A stretch of 64,000 nt of DNA from Motiliproteus sp. MSK22-1 (GCF_001968815.1 NZ_MIEQ01000024.1:1-64000); one strand, 5' to 3'. Positions 15,222 through 25,069 are shown, numbered from the stretch's first letter. Translations and numbers: made by a program. Notes: a model not told the origin generated them from the sequence alone.

Positions 15222-17714
15222 ATGTTCATCGACTGGATACATCGTTTTTCAGGCCCGCTGATCTGGGGCGCCATATCAATTGTTGTGGCACTGACGTTGG
15301 GTTCTCTGGGGCTTTTTAATCGACTGAACCTGATATTTTATGATTCTCTTATGGCATTTCAGTCTCACTCAGTCGATGAAGTGGTGATTGTTTCAGTTGA
15401 CGAAAAGAGCTTGTCGGAACTGGGGCGCTGGCCCTGGTCCCGCAGAGTTCATGCTGTAATGCTGGATGTGCTAACGCAAAGTGACGTGGCTGCTGTGGGT
15501 TTTGATATTCTTTTTCTGGAAGAAGAGAAAACTGATCCTGAAGCTGATGCAATGCTCGCGGACGCTATTCAGCGTAATGGCAAAGTCGTATTGGCTGTTG
15601 CCCCAAAGGCAACCGCAGTCGAGCATGATATACAGGAATCATTGCCCCTGCCGCTGTTAGCTGAATCGGCCGCTGCTCTGGGTCATGTCGATTTTGAGCT
15701 GGATGAGGATGGTGTTGGCCGCAGCCTGTTCCTTAATGCAGGGTTAGGTGATGCGCGTTGGCCTGCAATGGCTTTGGCATTGGTGCGTCTGGCTCGTCCA
15801 GAACTGTCAAATAAAAGTTCAGTTGATTTTATTGGTATGGAGGACGCAGCAGAGTCTCTGGTTCAACGCCCCCATGGCTGGGTGCGTAGTGATCCATTGC
15901 TGATTCAGTTTGCGGGGCCTCCGGGGCATTTTCAACATATATCCTTCGTCGATGTATTGCTGCAACGGCTTGATCCTGAGGTATTCCGGGATCGGATTGT
16001 ATTAGTGGGTTCCACAGCTACCGGACTGGGTGATGCGCTCTCAACTCCTTCAACCGGTTCTCACGTGCGTATGCATGGTGTTGAGGTCAACGCTAATGCA
16101 GTCGATACAATTCTTTCTGGTGCAGGAATAACGACACTGGACAAGTATCAGCAAACCTTTCTGACAGTCGTACTTATTCTGAGTGCTGCTCTGTTTATTT
16201 TTCTTCCACCGGCAAGATTTGCTCCTTTTGGTCTACTTGTTTCCCTTGCCGTTGCCATTGTCACCTCCGTATTGATGTTTACTTTCTGGCATCTCTGGTT
16301 TCCACCAGTTACCGTCCTGGTTGTTCTGGTATTCAGCTATTTTTGCGGTGTCTGGTTCAACTTACAGTCTTCTACCCGTTCAACCCATCAACTGAGTGAG
16401 CAACTGAAACAGCATGAACAGTGTGATCCGGTTACGAAACTTCCAAATCGGACGATGTTTCATCAATTAGTTCAGGAGGCAATCCGTGCAGGCCGAGGAA
16501 AAGGTCATACACTCGGCGTGATGGTCATTCATGTGGGACGTCTTAAAACAGTTAATGATCGTCTGGGCTTTGCCTGCGGTGACCGACTCCTGCAAATGGT
16601 AGCTGAACGTATTAAGCATATTGCAGGGGCTGACAGCCAGGTTGCGCGTTTAAGCGGTGGAGAGTTTGGTGTTCTGGTTGAACGGCATCGTACTTCTACA
16701 TCGATGAAACCGTTGGGAAAGCAATTAGTGCAATTGTTACAGCGTCCTTTTTTGATCGAAGAATCACAGTTCTTAATACCTCCCAGTATCGGTGTGACTC
16801 TCTGCTCTTCGGACAGCGAGGATGCTGAGTCTTTGGTCAGTAATGCTTATTCAGCGATGAGACAGGCTAAAGAGGACCGCCATAACCGGTTACAGTTTTA
16901 CTCTGCCAACCTTCGCAGGGAAACTTTAAAGCGCTATGATTTGGAGCAGGCGCTGGGTCAGGCCCTTGGCAATAATGAACTGGAAGTCTATTACCAGCCA
17001 CAAGTGCTGGCAGAGCAGGGTCAGGTGGTTGGAGTAGAGGCACTGCTTCGCTGGAAGAATAGTCGACTTGGGGCTATTTGCCCTGACGAATTTATTCCGG
17101 TTGCCGAGGCAACCGGGCTTATTATACCTATCGGAAACTGGGTACTGGAACAGGCTTGTATTCAGGGGCAGCAATGGCGAGATCAGAAAATCGGTTCAAT
17201 CAGAATGGCTGTAAACCTGTCAGCAGTTCAGTTTGTTGATCCGCACCTGGTAGAGAATGTCAGGCAGATCCTGAATTCTACCGCGCTGCCACCCTCGCTA
17301 CTGGAGCTTGAAGTGACAGAGGGCTCATTGATAGGGGATTTGGATATCGCAACGGATACGCTTGCTGCGCTGAAAAAAATGGGGGTAGGGTTATCCATCG
17401 ATGATTTTGGTACAGGGTATTCATCTTTAAGTTATATCAAACGATTGCCGATAGACCGTATTAAAATAGACCGCTCATTTGTACGTGATATTGGTACCAG
17501 TGAGGAGTCATCTGATATCACATTGGCAATTATAGAAATGGCTCACAAACTGAAACTAAAGGTCGTTGCCGAAGGGGTGGAAACCCAGAAACAGCAGAAC
17601 TTCTTAAGTGATCATGACTGTGAAGAGCTGCAGGGGTATTACTTTGGTCGGCCCGTTCCAGCCAGCGAGTTGACCTCTTTGCTGGAACGGAGTAACGGCT
17701 TTTCCAAAGGCTAA
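15222..17714 (+). CDS. CHASE2 - degenerate GGDEF - EAL c-di-GMP phosphodiesterase
   Basis: This 830-residue membrane protein has an N-terminal membrane anchor, a periplasmic CHASE2 domain (about residues 30-300) and a cluster of transmembrane segments (about 305-385). A GGDEF domain (about 405-560) and an EAL domain (about 575-825) follow. The GGDEF signature reads S478-G-G-E-F instead of GGDEF, so cyclase activity is improbable. The EAL domain keeps E606 (EALLRW), NLSAVQF, LEVTEG, DDFGTGYSSL, KIDRSFV and VAEGVET, so it should hydrolyse c-di-GMP. The GGDEF part may bind GTP as an activator. It is co-transcribed with the LysM/FecR protein and followed by a GC-rich hairpin. Confidence 0.9.
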   Translation: MFIDWIHRFSGPLIWGAISIVVALTLGSLGLFNRLNLIFYDSLMAFQSHSVDEVVIVSVDEKSLSELGRWPWSRRVHAVMLDVLTQSDVAAVGFDILFLEEEKTDPEADAMLADAIQRNGKVVLAVAPKATAVEHDIQESLPLPLLAESAAALGHVDFELDEDGVGRSLFLNAGLGDARWPAMALALVRLARPELSNKSSVDFIGMEDAAESLVQRPHGWVRSDPLLIQFAGPPGHFQHISFVDVLLQRLDPEVFRDRIVLVGSTATGLGDALSTPSTGSHVRMHGVEVNANAVDTILSGAGITTLDKYQQTFLTVVLILSAALFIFLPPARFAPFGLLVSLAVAIVTSVLMFTFWHLWFPPVTVLVVLVFSYFCGVWFNLQSSTRSTHQLSEQLKQHEQCDPVTKLPNRTMFHQLVQEAIRAGRGKGHTLGVMVIHVGRLKTVNDRLGFACGDRLLQMVAERIKHIAGADSQVARLSGGEFGVLVERHRTSTSMKPLGKQLVQLLQRPFLIEESQFLIPPSIGVTLCSSDSEDAESLVSNAYSAMRQAKEDRHNRLQFYSANLRRETLKRYDLEQALGQALGNNELEVYYQPQVLAEQGQVVGVEALLRWKNSRLGAICPDEFIPVAEATGLIIPIGNWVLEQACIQGQQWRDQKIGSIRMAVNLSAVQFVDPHLVENVRQILNSTALPPSLLELEVTEGSLIGDLDIATDTLAALKKMGVGLSIDDFGTGYSSLSYIKRLPIDRIKIDRSFVRDIGTSEESSDITLAIIEMAHKLKLKVVAEGVETQKQQNFLSDHDCEELQGYYFGRPVPASELTSLLERSNGFSKG

Positions 17715-17738
17715 AGCCCCGCAGTCGCTTTCGGGGCT
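17715..17738 (+). terminator. GC-rich hairpin after the CHASE2 gene
   Basis: AGCCCCG and CGGGGCT form a seven-base-pair stem directly after the stop codon, with a ten-base loop. There is no T-run, so it could be a weak terminator or a 3' stabiliser between convergent genes. Confidence 0.4.
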
Positions 17739-17786
17739 GGGGCCCGCTTCGACTATCACCATCCCGATCCGATTTGAAAGTCGTTT

Positions 17787-19802
17787 TTAGCGGGTCGAGG
17801 CTGAGTTTGACAGCTTGAAGGTTTGGGATAAATCATGCAGGCCTGAAGCGAGCAAAGCTTGTTCATTGGCGGCCAGGGATATTTGCTGGCCTCCTTCTGT
17901 CGTTTCGTCTGAAAGATCGTTAATGCTGCGAATATTTTGAGCAATTTCATTTGTTACCGCAACCTGCTCCTCTGCTGCCGCAGCGATTTGTTGGCTCATT
18001 CCTTTGATTGAAGATACTGCAGATTGAATTTCGCTAAGCTTCTCTTCCATATCATGGGCTTTCTGAGCTGTACTGGTTGCTGTTGATGTGCAATTGTTGA
18101 TAGCTGTTGATACCAGCCCGGAATCATCCTGGAATTTGCTGATCAGAGTTTCTATTTCCGTGGTGGATTCCTGAGTCCGTTGTGCCAGAGAACGAACTTC
18201 GTCGGCGACTACTGCAAACCCTCGGCCCTGATCTCCCGCTCTTGCGGCTTCAATGGCCGCATTAAGGGCGAGAAGATTGGTTTGTTCCGCGACGCTTTTG
18301 ATCACATCAACAACAGCAAAGATATTGTTGCTACTTACATTAAGCTCCGAAATTCGTTGATTGGCGTGGTTCATTTCTTTAACCAGAGTGTCAATTTTAT
18401 CAATTGTATTTGCTACGATTTCAACGCCATCTTCGGTTACCTTATCAACATGATTAGCGGCATCTGCTGTGGCTGAAGTACTGCTGGCCACTTCTTGCAC
18501 TGTCGCTGTCATCTCTTCCATTGCGGTGGCTACCATTGTTGTTTCAGCACGCTGGCTTTCGAGATTTCTGTGGTTATTATCCACCGATGATGAGGTTTCT
18601 TCGGAAATCGTAGCCAGCTGGTCACTCTTGCTGCCAATTTCCTGAATGATTCCTTCGAAAATACAGATCATGCTATTAAATTGTTCCGCAATTTTCCCCA
18701 GCTCATCCTGAGATAGCACCTCTGCACGTGCTGACAGCAGCCTCTCTTCTGAGGCCTCCATCATCGATTTGCTGAGACTGTTCAGTTGACGAGTGAGTCC
18801 GCGCACCAGGGCGAATCCAAATGTAATAACGATAAGTATCAACACCAGGACGCTGGTTCCATTCACTATCACTGCCTGGTTTGCATTGCTGTATCGTCGG
18901 GCAGTCAGCGAAAGCACATCTTCGGTTAACTGATCTTCCACCCGTTTGAGTTGGTTTATCCGTCCCGTTGACTGATCAAACCAAGTGCTACTGTCGATAC
19001 CAAACTGCCCAGTGGATGATTTCTCCAACGCTTTAGCACGCATGTTATAGGTATTTATCACAGACTGATCGTTCATGCTGGTATTAAAAAACTGCAGGTG
19101 TTCTGATGATGCTGACTTGCTGAATGTATCAAAATAAGTGTCTTGTTCAGTGACCAGCTCGATAAAGTGCTTGTAGGTCTGCTGATTAAACTGATCCATA
19201 TTAAAGACTGTGCTGAGCACTGCCCGTTCGATACCGGCCCGTTCCTTTCCTTGCAGAAAGTTGTAATAACTCTGAAGCTGATTGGCCGTTAGTCCATCTT
19301 CAGATAGCTGAGCGATAACAGCTGTCACCGATAGCAACCGGGTATTGAGGGCAGTGTAATAATCGATGGCATCTTTAGCTGAGATGTTTTGGTTATTAAC
19401 TTGCTGGCGAATATTTTTGAGTTTATTAAGCTCAGAGCGAATGTTCTTTAGTTGGTTATTGACCTGAGGGTGCTCAACAGAATTTTCCAGACTACCAAGA
19501 AAGTTTTCTCTGTCGGTCAGTGCACTGTCAGTGTGCAGCTGTTGGCCCTTCAGCAGGTCACCAAATGTTGCACCCCTGGAGTTTAAGAAGCCGGCAGTAG
19601 CGCCACGTTCTTTCTGCAGTTCGTGAACCAAGCCATTGTTATAAGAGGAAATCGATACAAGCTGCTGAATATCGGCAGAACTGCTTCTGACTTCAGTCAG
19701 GTTCAGCATGTTCAGGCCTGCAAAGTAGAGCAATCCGAGCAACGCTGGCAACACCAGTAAAATCAGCTTAAAACGAAAGGACAGATCTTTAATGATACTC
19801 AT
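17787..19802 (-). CDS. methyl-accepting chemotaxis protein with NIT sensor domain
   Basis: This chemoreceptor has about 671 residues. Start 19802 has GGAG upstream and places a transmembrane helix ([20 protein letters not shown]) at the N-terminus. The periplasmic region (about residues 35-290) contains [19 protein letters not shown], the hallmark of NIT (nitrate/nitrite-sensing) domains. A second membrane helix, a HAMP domain and the signalling domain follow. The signalling domain includes the conserved hairpin [19 protein letters not shown] and [12 protein letters not shown]. No C-terminal pentapeptide for CheR tethering is seen. No chemotaxis operon is nearby, so it is an orphan receptor gene. 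Confidence 0.9.
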   Translation of the reverse strand: MSIIKDLSFRFKLILLVLPALLGLLYFAGLNMLNLTEVRSSSADIQQLVSISSYNNGLVHELQKERGATAGFLNSRGATFGDLLKGQQLHTDSALTDRENFLGSLENSVEHPQVNNQLKNIRSELNKLKNIRQQVNNQNISAKDAIDYYTALNTRLLSVTAVIAQLSEDGLTANQLQSYYNFLQGKERAGIERAVLSTVFNMDQFNQQTYKHFIELVTEQDTYFDTFSKSASSEHLQFFNTSMNDQSVINTYNMRAKALEKSSTGQFGIDSSTWFDQSTGRINQLKRVEDQLTEDVLSLTARRYSNANQAVIVNGTSVLVLILIVITFGFALVRGLTRQLNSLSKSMMEASEERLLSARAEVLSQDELGKIAEQFNSMICIFEGIIQEIGSKSDQLATISEETSSSVDNNHRNLESQRAETTMVATAMEEMTATVQEVASSTSATADAANHVDKVTEDGVEIVANTIDKIDTLVKEMNHANQRISELNVSSNNIFAVVDVIKSVAEQTNLLALNAAIEAARAGDQGRGFAVVADEVRSLAQRTQESTTEIETLISKFQDDSGLVSTAINNCTSTATSTAQKAHDMEEKLSEIQSAVSSIKGMSQQIAAAAEEQVAVTNEIAQNIRSINDLSDETTEGGQQISLAANEQALLASGLHDLSQTFKLSNSASTR

Positions 19803-20245
19803 AGCGGCTACTCCATTTAAGTCGTTCATACAGGCCGTCCTTGAAATACAGCCCTATGGTACTGAGTTGCATATAGTGTAGGCGTTTGCAGCAACGCCTA
19901 AACCGACAGTCTACTTGCTCCAAAAGGAATTCTTGAATGCTCAACGGCAGCTGATACCTGCCAATTGTGCTCAGGCATAAAACAGTATAGGTCTAGTTTT
20001 TCGAATAGGAGACATCGCTGTTTGATTTAGCCGAGAGGATTTATAGAATTATATGACTATCCTCAATAAGTGAATGATCTAAGGTTTCCGACAGCGCTCG
20101 AAAGAAGTAGCAACTGACCGCGAACTGGGCTTAGGCGCCAGTGTAAATTAATACAGCGGGTAGTTATATACATCGAGTATGTGATATTAGTCAATATTTG
20201 ACTAAAGAACTAGATCTACAAAGATTATCAATCAGGAGAGCACCA
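19803..20245. other. 443-bp divergent intergenic region with hairpin
   Basis: It separates the chemoreceptor gene (minus) from the peroxiredoxin gene (plus). The only clear structure is an eight-base-pair inverted repeat at 19879-19900 (TAGGCGTT/AACGCCTA, six-base loop). That repeat lies about 80 bp upstream of the chemoreceptor start. No further gene was recognised. Confidence 0.6.
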
Positions 20246-20719
20246 ATGATCCAGTTAGGAGAAAAAATCCCCAGCACAGCAATCACTTGTGTGGTTGGAG
20301 ATGATCAGACTATTGTAAAAGCTGACGAATACTTTGCCGGAAAAAGGGTCGTATTATTTGCTGTGCCTGGTGCATTTACTCCGACCTGCTCTGCATCCCA
20401 CCTGCCAGGATATGTTGTCCTGGCGGATAAGATTCGGGACAAAGGTATTGATCTCATCGCCTGTGTTTCTGTTAATGATGCTTTTGTCATGCGAGCCTGG
20501 GGTAATGCTCAGAATGCAGAAGCCATTACGATGCTGGCAGATGGCGGAGGAGTCTTTACCAAAGCCCTGGGGCTTGAAATGAACACTGGAGATTTTGGTG
20601 GTTTAAGGTCTCAGCGTTATGCAATGTTGATTGAAGATGGAGTGGTGAAGGTGCTGAATGTGGAAGAACCTAAAGCTTTTGCTGTAAGTGATGCGGAAAC
20701 CATGCTGGCAGCCTTATAA
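20246..20719 (+). CDS. Prx5-type peroxiredoxin (alkyl hydroperoxide reductase)
   Basis: This 157-residue thioredoxin-fold peroxidase reduces H2O2 and organic peroxides. The peroxidatic cysteine is C48 in VPGAFTPTCSASHLPGYV, and the Prx5 landmarks NDAFVMRAWG and GLRSQRYAMLIEDGVV are present. The start at 20246 has AGGAG eight bases upstream; the extra 16 upstream residues in the open frame have no initiation site. No fused glutaredoxin domain is present. The convergent neighbour is the DegQ-like protease. Confidence 0.93.
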   Translation: MIQLGEKIPSTAITCVVGDDQTIVKADEYFAGKRVVLFAVPGAFTPTCSASHLPGYVVLADKIRDKGIDLIACVSVNDAFVMRAWGNAQNAEAITMLADGGGVFTKALGLEMNTGDFGGLRSQRYAMLIEDGVVKVLNVEEPKAFAVSDAETMLAAL

Positions 20720-20834
20720 GCTGGCTGCTCTGCTATTTGTCCGTTGGTTATGTGGCCGTTGATTATTTTTATGGCGGTCTTTTTATGGCCGGTCACTGTG
20801 TAGCTAGCGTTTACAGTAGCTCATATTGTAGTAA

Positions 20835-20861
20835 AAAAGGGGTCTGTATCAGGCCCCTTTT
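20835..20861. terminator. bidirectional terminator
   Basis: AAAAGGGGTCT and AGGCCCCTTTT pair over 11 positions with one G-U and a five-base loop. A-tract and T-tract on either side suit termination of both the peroxiredoxin and protease transcripts. Confidence 0.8.
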
Positions 20862-20915
20862 CATGCTATCGATGATCAGAATAACCATCAAAAACGAATG
20901 TCAGATAGTCAGGTT

Positions 20916-22247
20916 TTATCTGGATAGTGCCAGATAGAGAGGAATTCCGTCACGATCAATAAGTAACAGGATACGACGGTATCGACTATTGGTGATTTGC
21001 TTCAGCTGCTGAAGGTTGTTAATGGGTATTCGGTTGACCGAAATGACACGATCACCTTCTTGGAATCCCGCCTTAGCTGCGCGACTGCCAGGTTTGACCT
21101 CTGCTATAACGACACCTTCCGGGCTGTTGGCTAAACGGGCTCCGACAAGTTGTTGATGCAGTTTTTCGCCGTCTTCGAGCTGGGAAGCCAATGCTTCCAT
21201 TTGTGCGAATATTGTTAATCTGCTTCCGTCACGGAGTAGCTGTAGTTGAACGGCGTCTCCCACTGAAAGTACACCCAAACGGGAGCGCAGTTGCGCTGTT
21301 TGTTTCACTCGTTTGTTATTGATACGAAGAACAATATCGCCTGCTTTGTCGGCAGCAGAATCTGGAACAACCTGAGTAATCAGTACCCCCTTTTGGTTGG
21401 CTTTGAGGTTAAATGCAGCTGAAAGTTCGGGGGTTAAATCCTGCATGACGATCCCCAGTAGCCCTCGCTTTACCTGGCCATCTTTTTTCAGATGGTTGGT
21501 GATGGTCTGAGCCATGTTGCTGGGGATGGCAAATCCGATACCAACGTTTCCACCGCCTGGGGCAATAATTGCGGTATTGATACCTATCAGCTCACCACGG
21601 AGGTTTACCAGCGCTCCTCCGGAGTTTCCCGGATTGATAGAGGCATCTGTTTGAATGAAGTTTTCAAACCCTTCTATTCCCAAACCGGAGCGGCCCAAGG
21701 CGCTGACAATCCCTGTGGTAACTGTTTGACCAAGGCCAAATGGATTACCGATGGCAATAACAAAATCACCGACTTCCATTTGATCCGAATTGGCCAGCGG
21801 TAAGGCTTTAAGGTTGTCCGCCTTTATCTTCAGTAACGCAAGGTCGACTTCCGGATCGCTGCCGATCAGTGTTGCCTGAAACTGACGTTCATCTGTTAAA
21901 GATATATGGATTTCATCCGCATTTTTTATAACGTGGTGATTAGTGATAACCAGTCCATTTTTCGCATCAATAATAACTCCCGACCCGGCGCTTTGGGTCT
22001 GCTGCTGACGCTGTTGCTGAGGTATGTTAAAAAAACGTCTGAAAAACGGGTCCTGGAGCAGTGGATTGCTGATTCTCTGAGTGGTGAATGTGGATATATT
22101 GACAACGGCAGGTGTAACTTTCTTCAGCAATGGTGCTAATGAGGGAAGCTCTCTACCTTGAGCATCTGCGAGGGGGAGGGCTGCTTGACTGAGGATCGGA
22201 TTGAATAAAAGCGGTAAAACCAATAGCAGGATACGAATCAGGCCCAT
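20916..22247 (-). CDS. degQ: periplasmic serine endoprotease, DegP/DegQ (Do) family
   Basis: This 443-residue HtrA protease has a signal peptide (ILLLVLPLLFNPILSQA). The trypsin-like domain carries a catalytic triad at H105 (TNHHVI), D135 (DPEVDLALLKI) and S209 (NPGNSGGALVN). Two PDZ domains follow; the second ends in GDRVISVNRIPINNL. It degrades or refolds damaged envelope proteins. The length fits DegQ rather than DegS (one PDZ) or long DegP. It stands alone, without the rseAB/mucD context. The linker between the start of the mature protein and the catalytic domain has a Gln-rich LA loop (QQQRQQQTQ). Confidence 0.92.
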   Translation of the reverse strand: MGLIRILLLVLPLLFNPILSQAALPLADAQGRELPSLAPLLKKVTPAVVNISTFTTQRISNPLLQDPFFRRFFNIPQQQRQQQTQSAGSGVIIDAKNGLVITNHHVIKNADEIHISLTDERQFQATLIGSDPEVDLALLKIKADNLKALPLANSDQMEVGDFVIAIGNPFGLGQTVTTGIVSALGRSGLGIEGFENFIQTDASINPGNSGGALVNLRGELIGINTAIIAPGGGNVGIGFAIPSNMAQTITNHLKKDGQVKRGLLGIVMQDLTPELSAAFNLKANQKGVLITQVVPDSAADKAGDIVLRINNKRVKQTAQLRSRLGVLSVGDAVQLQLLRDGSRLTIFAQMEALASQLEDGEKLHQQLVGARLANSPEGVVIAEVKPGSRAAKAGFQEGDRVISVNRIPINNLQQLKQITNSRYRRILLLIDRDGIPLYLALSR

Positions 22248-22440
22248 TAACTAATCTCCCAATGCTGTGGACTTAATAAGCTTAAAGAGGCTTTGAGTTC
22301 AACCTAACGGGTAGGTTCCGTGATAATGATCCATTTAGAAGGTGTAAACAAACCAGGCAACTCAGGGAATTAAGCTGCCTGGCCAGATTCTATAGGTAGA
22401 ACAGATCTACCTGTTATAACGAAAGAGACACAGCAACTTG

Positions 22441-22878
22441 CTAACTATCGAGCAGGGTTGTTCCGTTGCTGATTTCGATCTTGCGTGGCTTCATTGCTTC
22501 TGGGATTTCTCTTTCCAGATCAACGTGGAGTAAGCCGTTTTCAATAGACGCGCTAACAACACGAACATAATCAGCTAATTGGAAGCGACGTTCGAATCCC
22601 CGTTCAGCAATACCCTGATATAAAAACTGGCGCTTGTCGCTGCCACTGGGCTTATTACCCTTAATCACGAGAGTGTTGGCCTGGCTTTGAATGTCCAGGT
22701 CTGCATCGGCAAAACCTGCAACAGCCATCGTTATACGGTATTTGTTTTCGTTCAGCAGCTCTATGTTATAAGGAGGGTATCCGTTCTGGCTGTTACTGTT
22801 AGAAGCATTCTCAATGAGACTGGCCAGACGATCGAAACCAATGGATGAACGGTATAGTGGGGCGAAATCAATATGCAT
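22441..22878 (-). CDS. ibpA: small heat-shock protein, IbpA/Hsp20 family
   Basis: This 145-residue alpha-crystallin chaperone starts MHIDFAPLYRSSIGFDRLASL, very close to the IbpA N-terminus. The ACD domain carries GYPPYNIELLNENKYRITMAVAGF, and the C-terminus has ERGFERRFQLADYV and PRKIEIS. It holds unfolding proteins for ClpB/DnaK refolding. The start at 22878 is preferred because AGAGGA lies eight bases upstream and the protein begins like its family; longer readings run into the leader. Expression is predicted to be controlled by a sigma32-type promoter and a ROSE thermometer, listed separately. Confidence 0.93.
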   Translation of the reverse strand: MHIDFAPLYRSSIGFDRLASLIENASNSNSQNGYPPYNIELLNENKYRITMAVAGFADADLDIQSQANTLVIKGNKPSGSDKRQFLYQGIAERGFERRFQLADYVRVVSASIENGLLHVDLEREIPEAMKPRKIEISNGTTLLDS

Positions 22879-22985
22879 AATCATATCCTCTTCGAGCAAT
22901 ATGTGGTTAATGCCCTTCAAGTGAACGGACATAGTAAATAAAACGTTGTTTACGACTAACTTAGTGGCCCCTAACGGCGACCGCT
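22879..22985 (-). promoter_or_regulatory. ROSE-type RNA thermometer in the ibpA leader
   Basis: In the transcript just before ibpA, AUAUUGCUC (22902-22894) pairs with GAGGAUAU (22890-22883) around a GAA loop, leaving one bulged G in UUGCU. This is the defining ROSE arrangement in which UUGCU masks the AGGA ribosome-binding site. All of AGAGGA is sequestered except its first base in the loop. The remaining leader, about 80 nt, can form upstream stems. Confidence 0.8.
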
Positions 22986-22990
22986 TTTTA

Positions 22991-23020
22991 CTATATGGGG
23001 ATCGTTGGCAGGGATCCAAG
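22991..23020 (-). promoter_or_regulatory. sigma32 (RpoH) heat-shock promoter of ibpA
   Basis: On the minus strand CTTGGAT (-35) and CCCCATATA (-10) are separated by 13 bases, a good match to the RpoH consensus. The start of transcription would fall near 22985, giving a leader of about 107 nt. Confidence 0.8.
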
Positions 23021-23065
23021 CCCTGGGTGCCATATTCTTCGGTATTTTTTTATCCTTCGTTTTTG

Positions 23066-23827
23066 TTATTGGAGCCCCAGAGCCCCTTCGTAAATCAATT
23101 TTATTCCAGTCACAAATAGCAGGCTGTAGCAAAGCAGATAGAACCAGAATTCATTGATTCGATGGTGTAAATAGATGCCTAAATAAACACCAACTGGCGC
23201 TAATCCAATCAGCGCCAGAGAGGTCGTTAAATTGCTGTAATTTAGCAATCCGAGCATTGTGTAAGGTATGAGTTTGACATAATTGACCACCGTGAAGAAA
23301 ACAACCGTTGTGCCTACAAACAATGTTTTGTTGAGCTTCTGGGGTAGCAGGTAGATATTGATCGGGGGGCCTCCGGCATGCACGCTGAAACTGGTGAATC
23401 CCGCCAGCATCCCCCAGAAGCCGCCAGTGACTGGATCTGGAGTTGTGATTTTTTCAGGTACTTTTCGTATTTTTCTGTACCAGTAGTTGATGGTAAAGCC
23501 TGCTGCGATCATACCAACCATTAGTTTGATATGGGCTTCCGACAGATACTGGTAGGTTAGCGCCGCGAAGGTAATACCCAGAATCGCGGCGGGTAGAACT
23601 ATCTTGAGATTGGTTTTGTCGTAACTGCCCCGAAAGCTCCACATACCCACCAGATCCATGACACAAAGGATTGGTAGCATAATAGCGGCCGCTTGAAATG
23701 GGTGGATGACCAGGGCCATGATTGGCACAGCAAGAATGCCTAAGCCCCCTCCCATTCCTCCTTTGGATATGCCAACGATAAGCACAGCGGGAATGGCAGC
23801 CAGATAAAAATAGGGGTCATCAATCAA
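23066..23827 (-). CDS. TSUP-family (TauE/SafE) membrane permease
   Basis: This 253-residue integral membrane protein has about eight hydrophobic segments. The first-repeat motif is VGISKGGMGGGLGILAVP and the second-repeat motif is GFTSFSVHAGGPPINIYLLP, both typical of the sulfite exporter TauE/SafE family. Family members move sulfite, sulfonates or small organosulfur anions, but no sulfur gene is adjacent to narrow the substrate. It is convergent with nothing and precedes ibpA on the same strand, with its own start at 23827. Confidence 0.88.
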   Translation of the reverse strand: MIDDPYFYLAAIPAVLIVGISKGGMGGGLGILAVPIMALVIHPFQAAAIMLPILCVMDLVGMWSFRGSYDKTNLKIVLPAAILGITFAALTYQYLSEAHIKLMVGMIAAGFTINYWYRKIRKVPEKITTPDPVTGGFWGMLAGFTSFSVHAGGPPINIYLLPQKLNKTLFVGTTVVFFTVVNYVKLIPYTMLGLLNYSNLTTSLALIGLAPVGVYLGIYLHHRINEFWFYLLCYSLLFVTGIKLIYEGALGLQ

Positions 23828-24048
23828 ACTGATAATACTCCGGTAAGATACAGGCAGCTTAACAAACAGCCCGGTTTGATTCGGGTATGAAAATTGCCGC
23901 CTAGGTTACCTGAGTTTTCGTCTAAAAACTTATAGGATGATCCCCCCGCTGTGAATAGTACGATAAACTAGGCGGATTCCGGGAATCTGTTGGCTGGTGT
24001 ACAGGGTATCGTCCTGGTAACTGTCTAAATATTAGTAATAAATACAGA

Positions 24049-24633
24049 GTGAGTAAAAAACTAATGGAGCGTTCGACACCTAATCTTGGCGCAGCACTAA
24101 AACAGGAGCGTAAGCAGCAGGGTTATAATTTGGCTCAGCTGTCGGAACAGTGTGGTGTCTCCCGTTCAATGCTCTCCGAGATTGAGCGGGGAAATGCTAA
24201 CCCTACTTTTACTACTTTGTGGAACATTACTCAGGCATTGGGGGTTTCCATCGATGAACTGGCAAGCCGATGTGACAATCGACCTTTAGAGTTCATTGAG
24301 TATCTCAGTGGCCAGCAAACCCCGAAAATGGTCAGTGATGATGGGGGGTGTCAGCTCAGGGCTCTGAATCCGTTATCCACCGCAACTCAGTTTGAATGGT
24401 ATGAACTGGTTTTCGAGCCTGGTGGAGCATTACACTCAGAGCCTCATGCAATGGGAACGGTAGAGCACCTGTCATTAGTAGAAGGGGAGTTGAAAGTTCG
24501 CCTGAATAAGGATCTGGAACAAACCATTGAAGACCTGGGGACCTTGCGGTATCCCGCCGATGTGAGTCACAGTATTATCAATGACGGGAATTGTCCTGCC
24601 CGCGCATTTCTGGTTCTGCAAAGAGATAACTAG
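24049..24633 (+). CDS. XRE-family regulator with C-terminal cupin domain
   Basis: This protein has about 190 residues. The N-terminal HTH spans roughly 15-70 (LGAALKQERKQQGYNLAQLS, then CGVSRSMLSEIERGNANPTF). The C-terminal cupin (about 95-190) includes FEWYELVFEPGGALHSEPH, VEHLSLVEGEL and a final FLVLQRDN. Such SutR/PuuR-like regulators sense small metabolites through the cupin. Either GTG at 24049 or ATG at 24064 may be used; the ATG has GAGTGAG at a slightly long distance. It is divergent from the TauE/SafE gene, which makes that permease its likely target. Confidence 0.88.
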   Translation: MSKKLMERSTPNLGAALKQERKQQGYNLAQLSEQCGVSRSMLSEIERGNANPTFTTLWNITQALGVSIDELASRCDNRPLEFIEYLSGQQTPKMVSDDGGCQLRALNPLSTATQFEWYELVFEPGGALHSEPHAMGTVEHLSLVEGELKVRLNKDLEQTIEDLGTLRYPADVSHSIINDGNCPARAFLVLQRDN

Positions 24634-24697
24634 TCAGGGTACCCATGAACAAGTTTATTCGGCTTTTGGTTACGTCATGGTTTTTCTGATGATCGCG

Positions 24698-25069
24698 CTA
24701 TTTACAGGGAAAGGCCTGCCTTAACGCTTGGACGGTGAGTACCGATTCGTTCTGAAACAGTCGTTCTGGATGGCTTTCAAGATAACTGACGACTAACTGT
24801 GCTGTTTCTGTATGACCCAGGTGTTTTCCTTCCAGACAGAAATAAGCATTTTTCTTGTCCTTATCCTCATACATTCGATTAGTCTCCCGTACCCCTTGCA
24901 ATAAACCGAGACAATAGGCCATTTCTGCTTTGCGATTGAATTTTTCAGGAGCTTTGGAGAATGCAACGGCGGCTTGGCATCGCTGTAATAAATAGGTGCC
25001 GTCGGCATGGGTGCTAAAAGGGATAAAACACAGGACAGCAACGAATATACTACGGGCCAGAGGTGTCAT
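24698..25069 (-). CDS. exported Rap1a/Tai-like protein
   Basis: This protein has about 123 residues with a signal peptide (FVAVLCFIPFSTHADG). The mature part has the Rap1a/Tai pattern: YLLQRCQAAVAF, AYCLGLLQGVRE, CLEGKHLGHTETAQLVVSYLE, HPERLF and a terminal AFPCK. Four cysteines could form two disulfides. Founding members are immunity proteins against type VI amidase effectors, but many family members occur without any effector and have unknown roles. No effector or T6SS gene is nearby, so immunity is not claimed. The gene is divergent from the 343-aa gene at 25228. Confidence 0.7.
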   Translation of the reverse strand: MTPLARSIFVAVLCFIPFSTHADGTYLLQRCQAAVAFSKAPEKFNRKAEMAYCLGLLQGVRETNRMYEDKDKKNAYFCLEGKHLGHTETAQLVVSYLESHPERLFQNESVLTVQALRQAFPCK

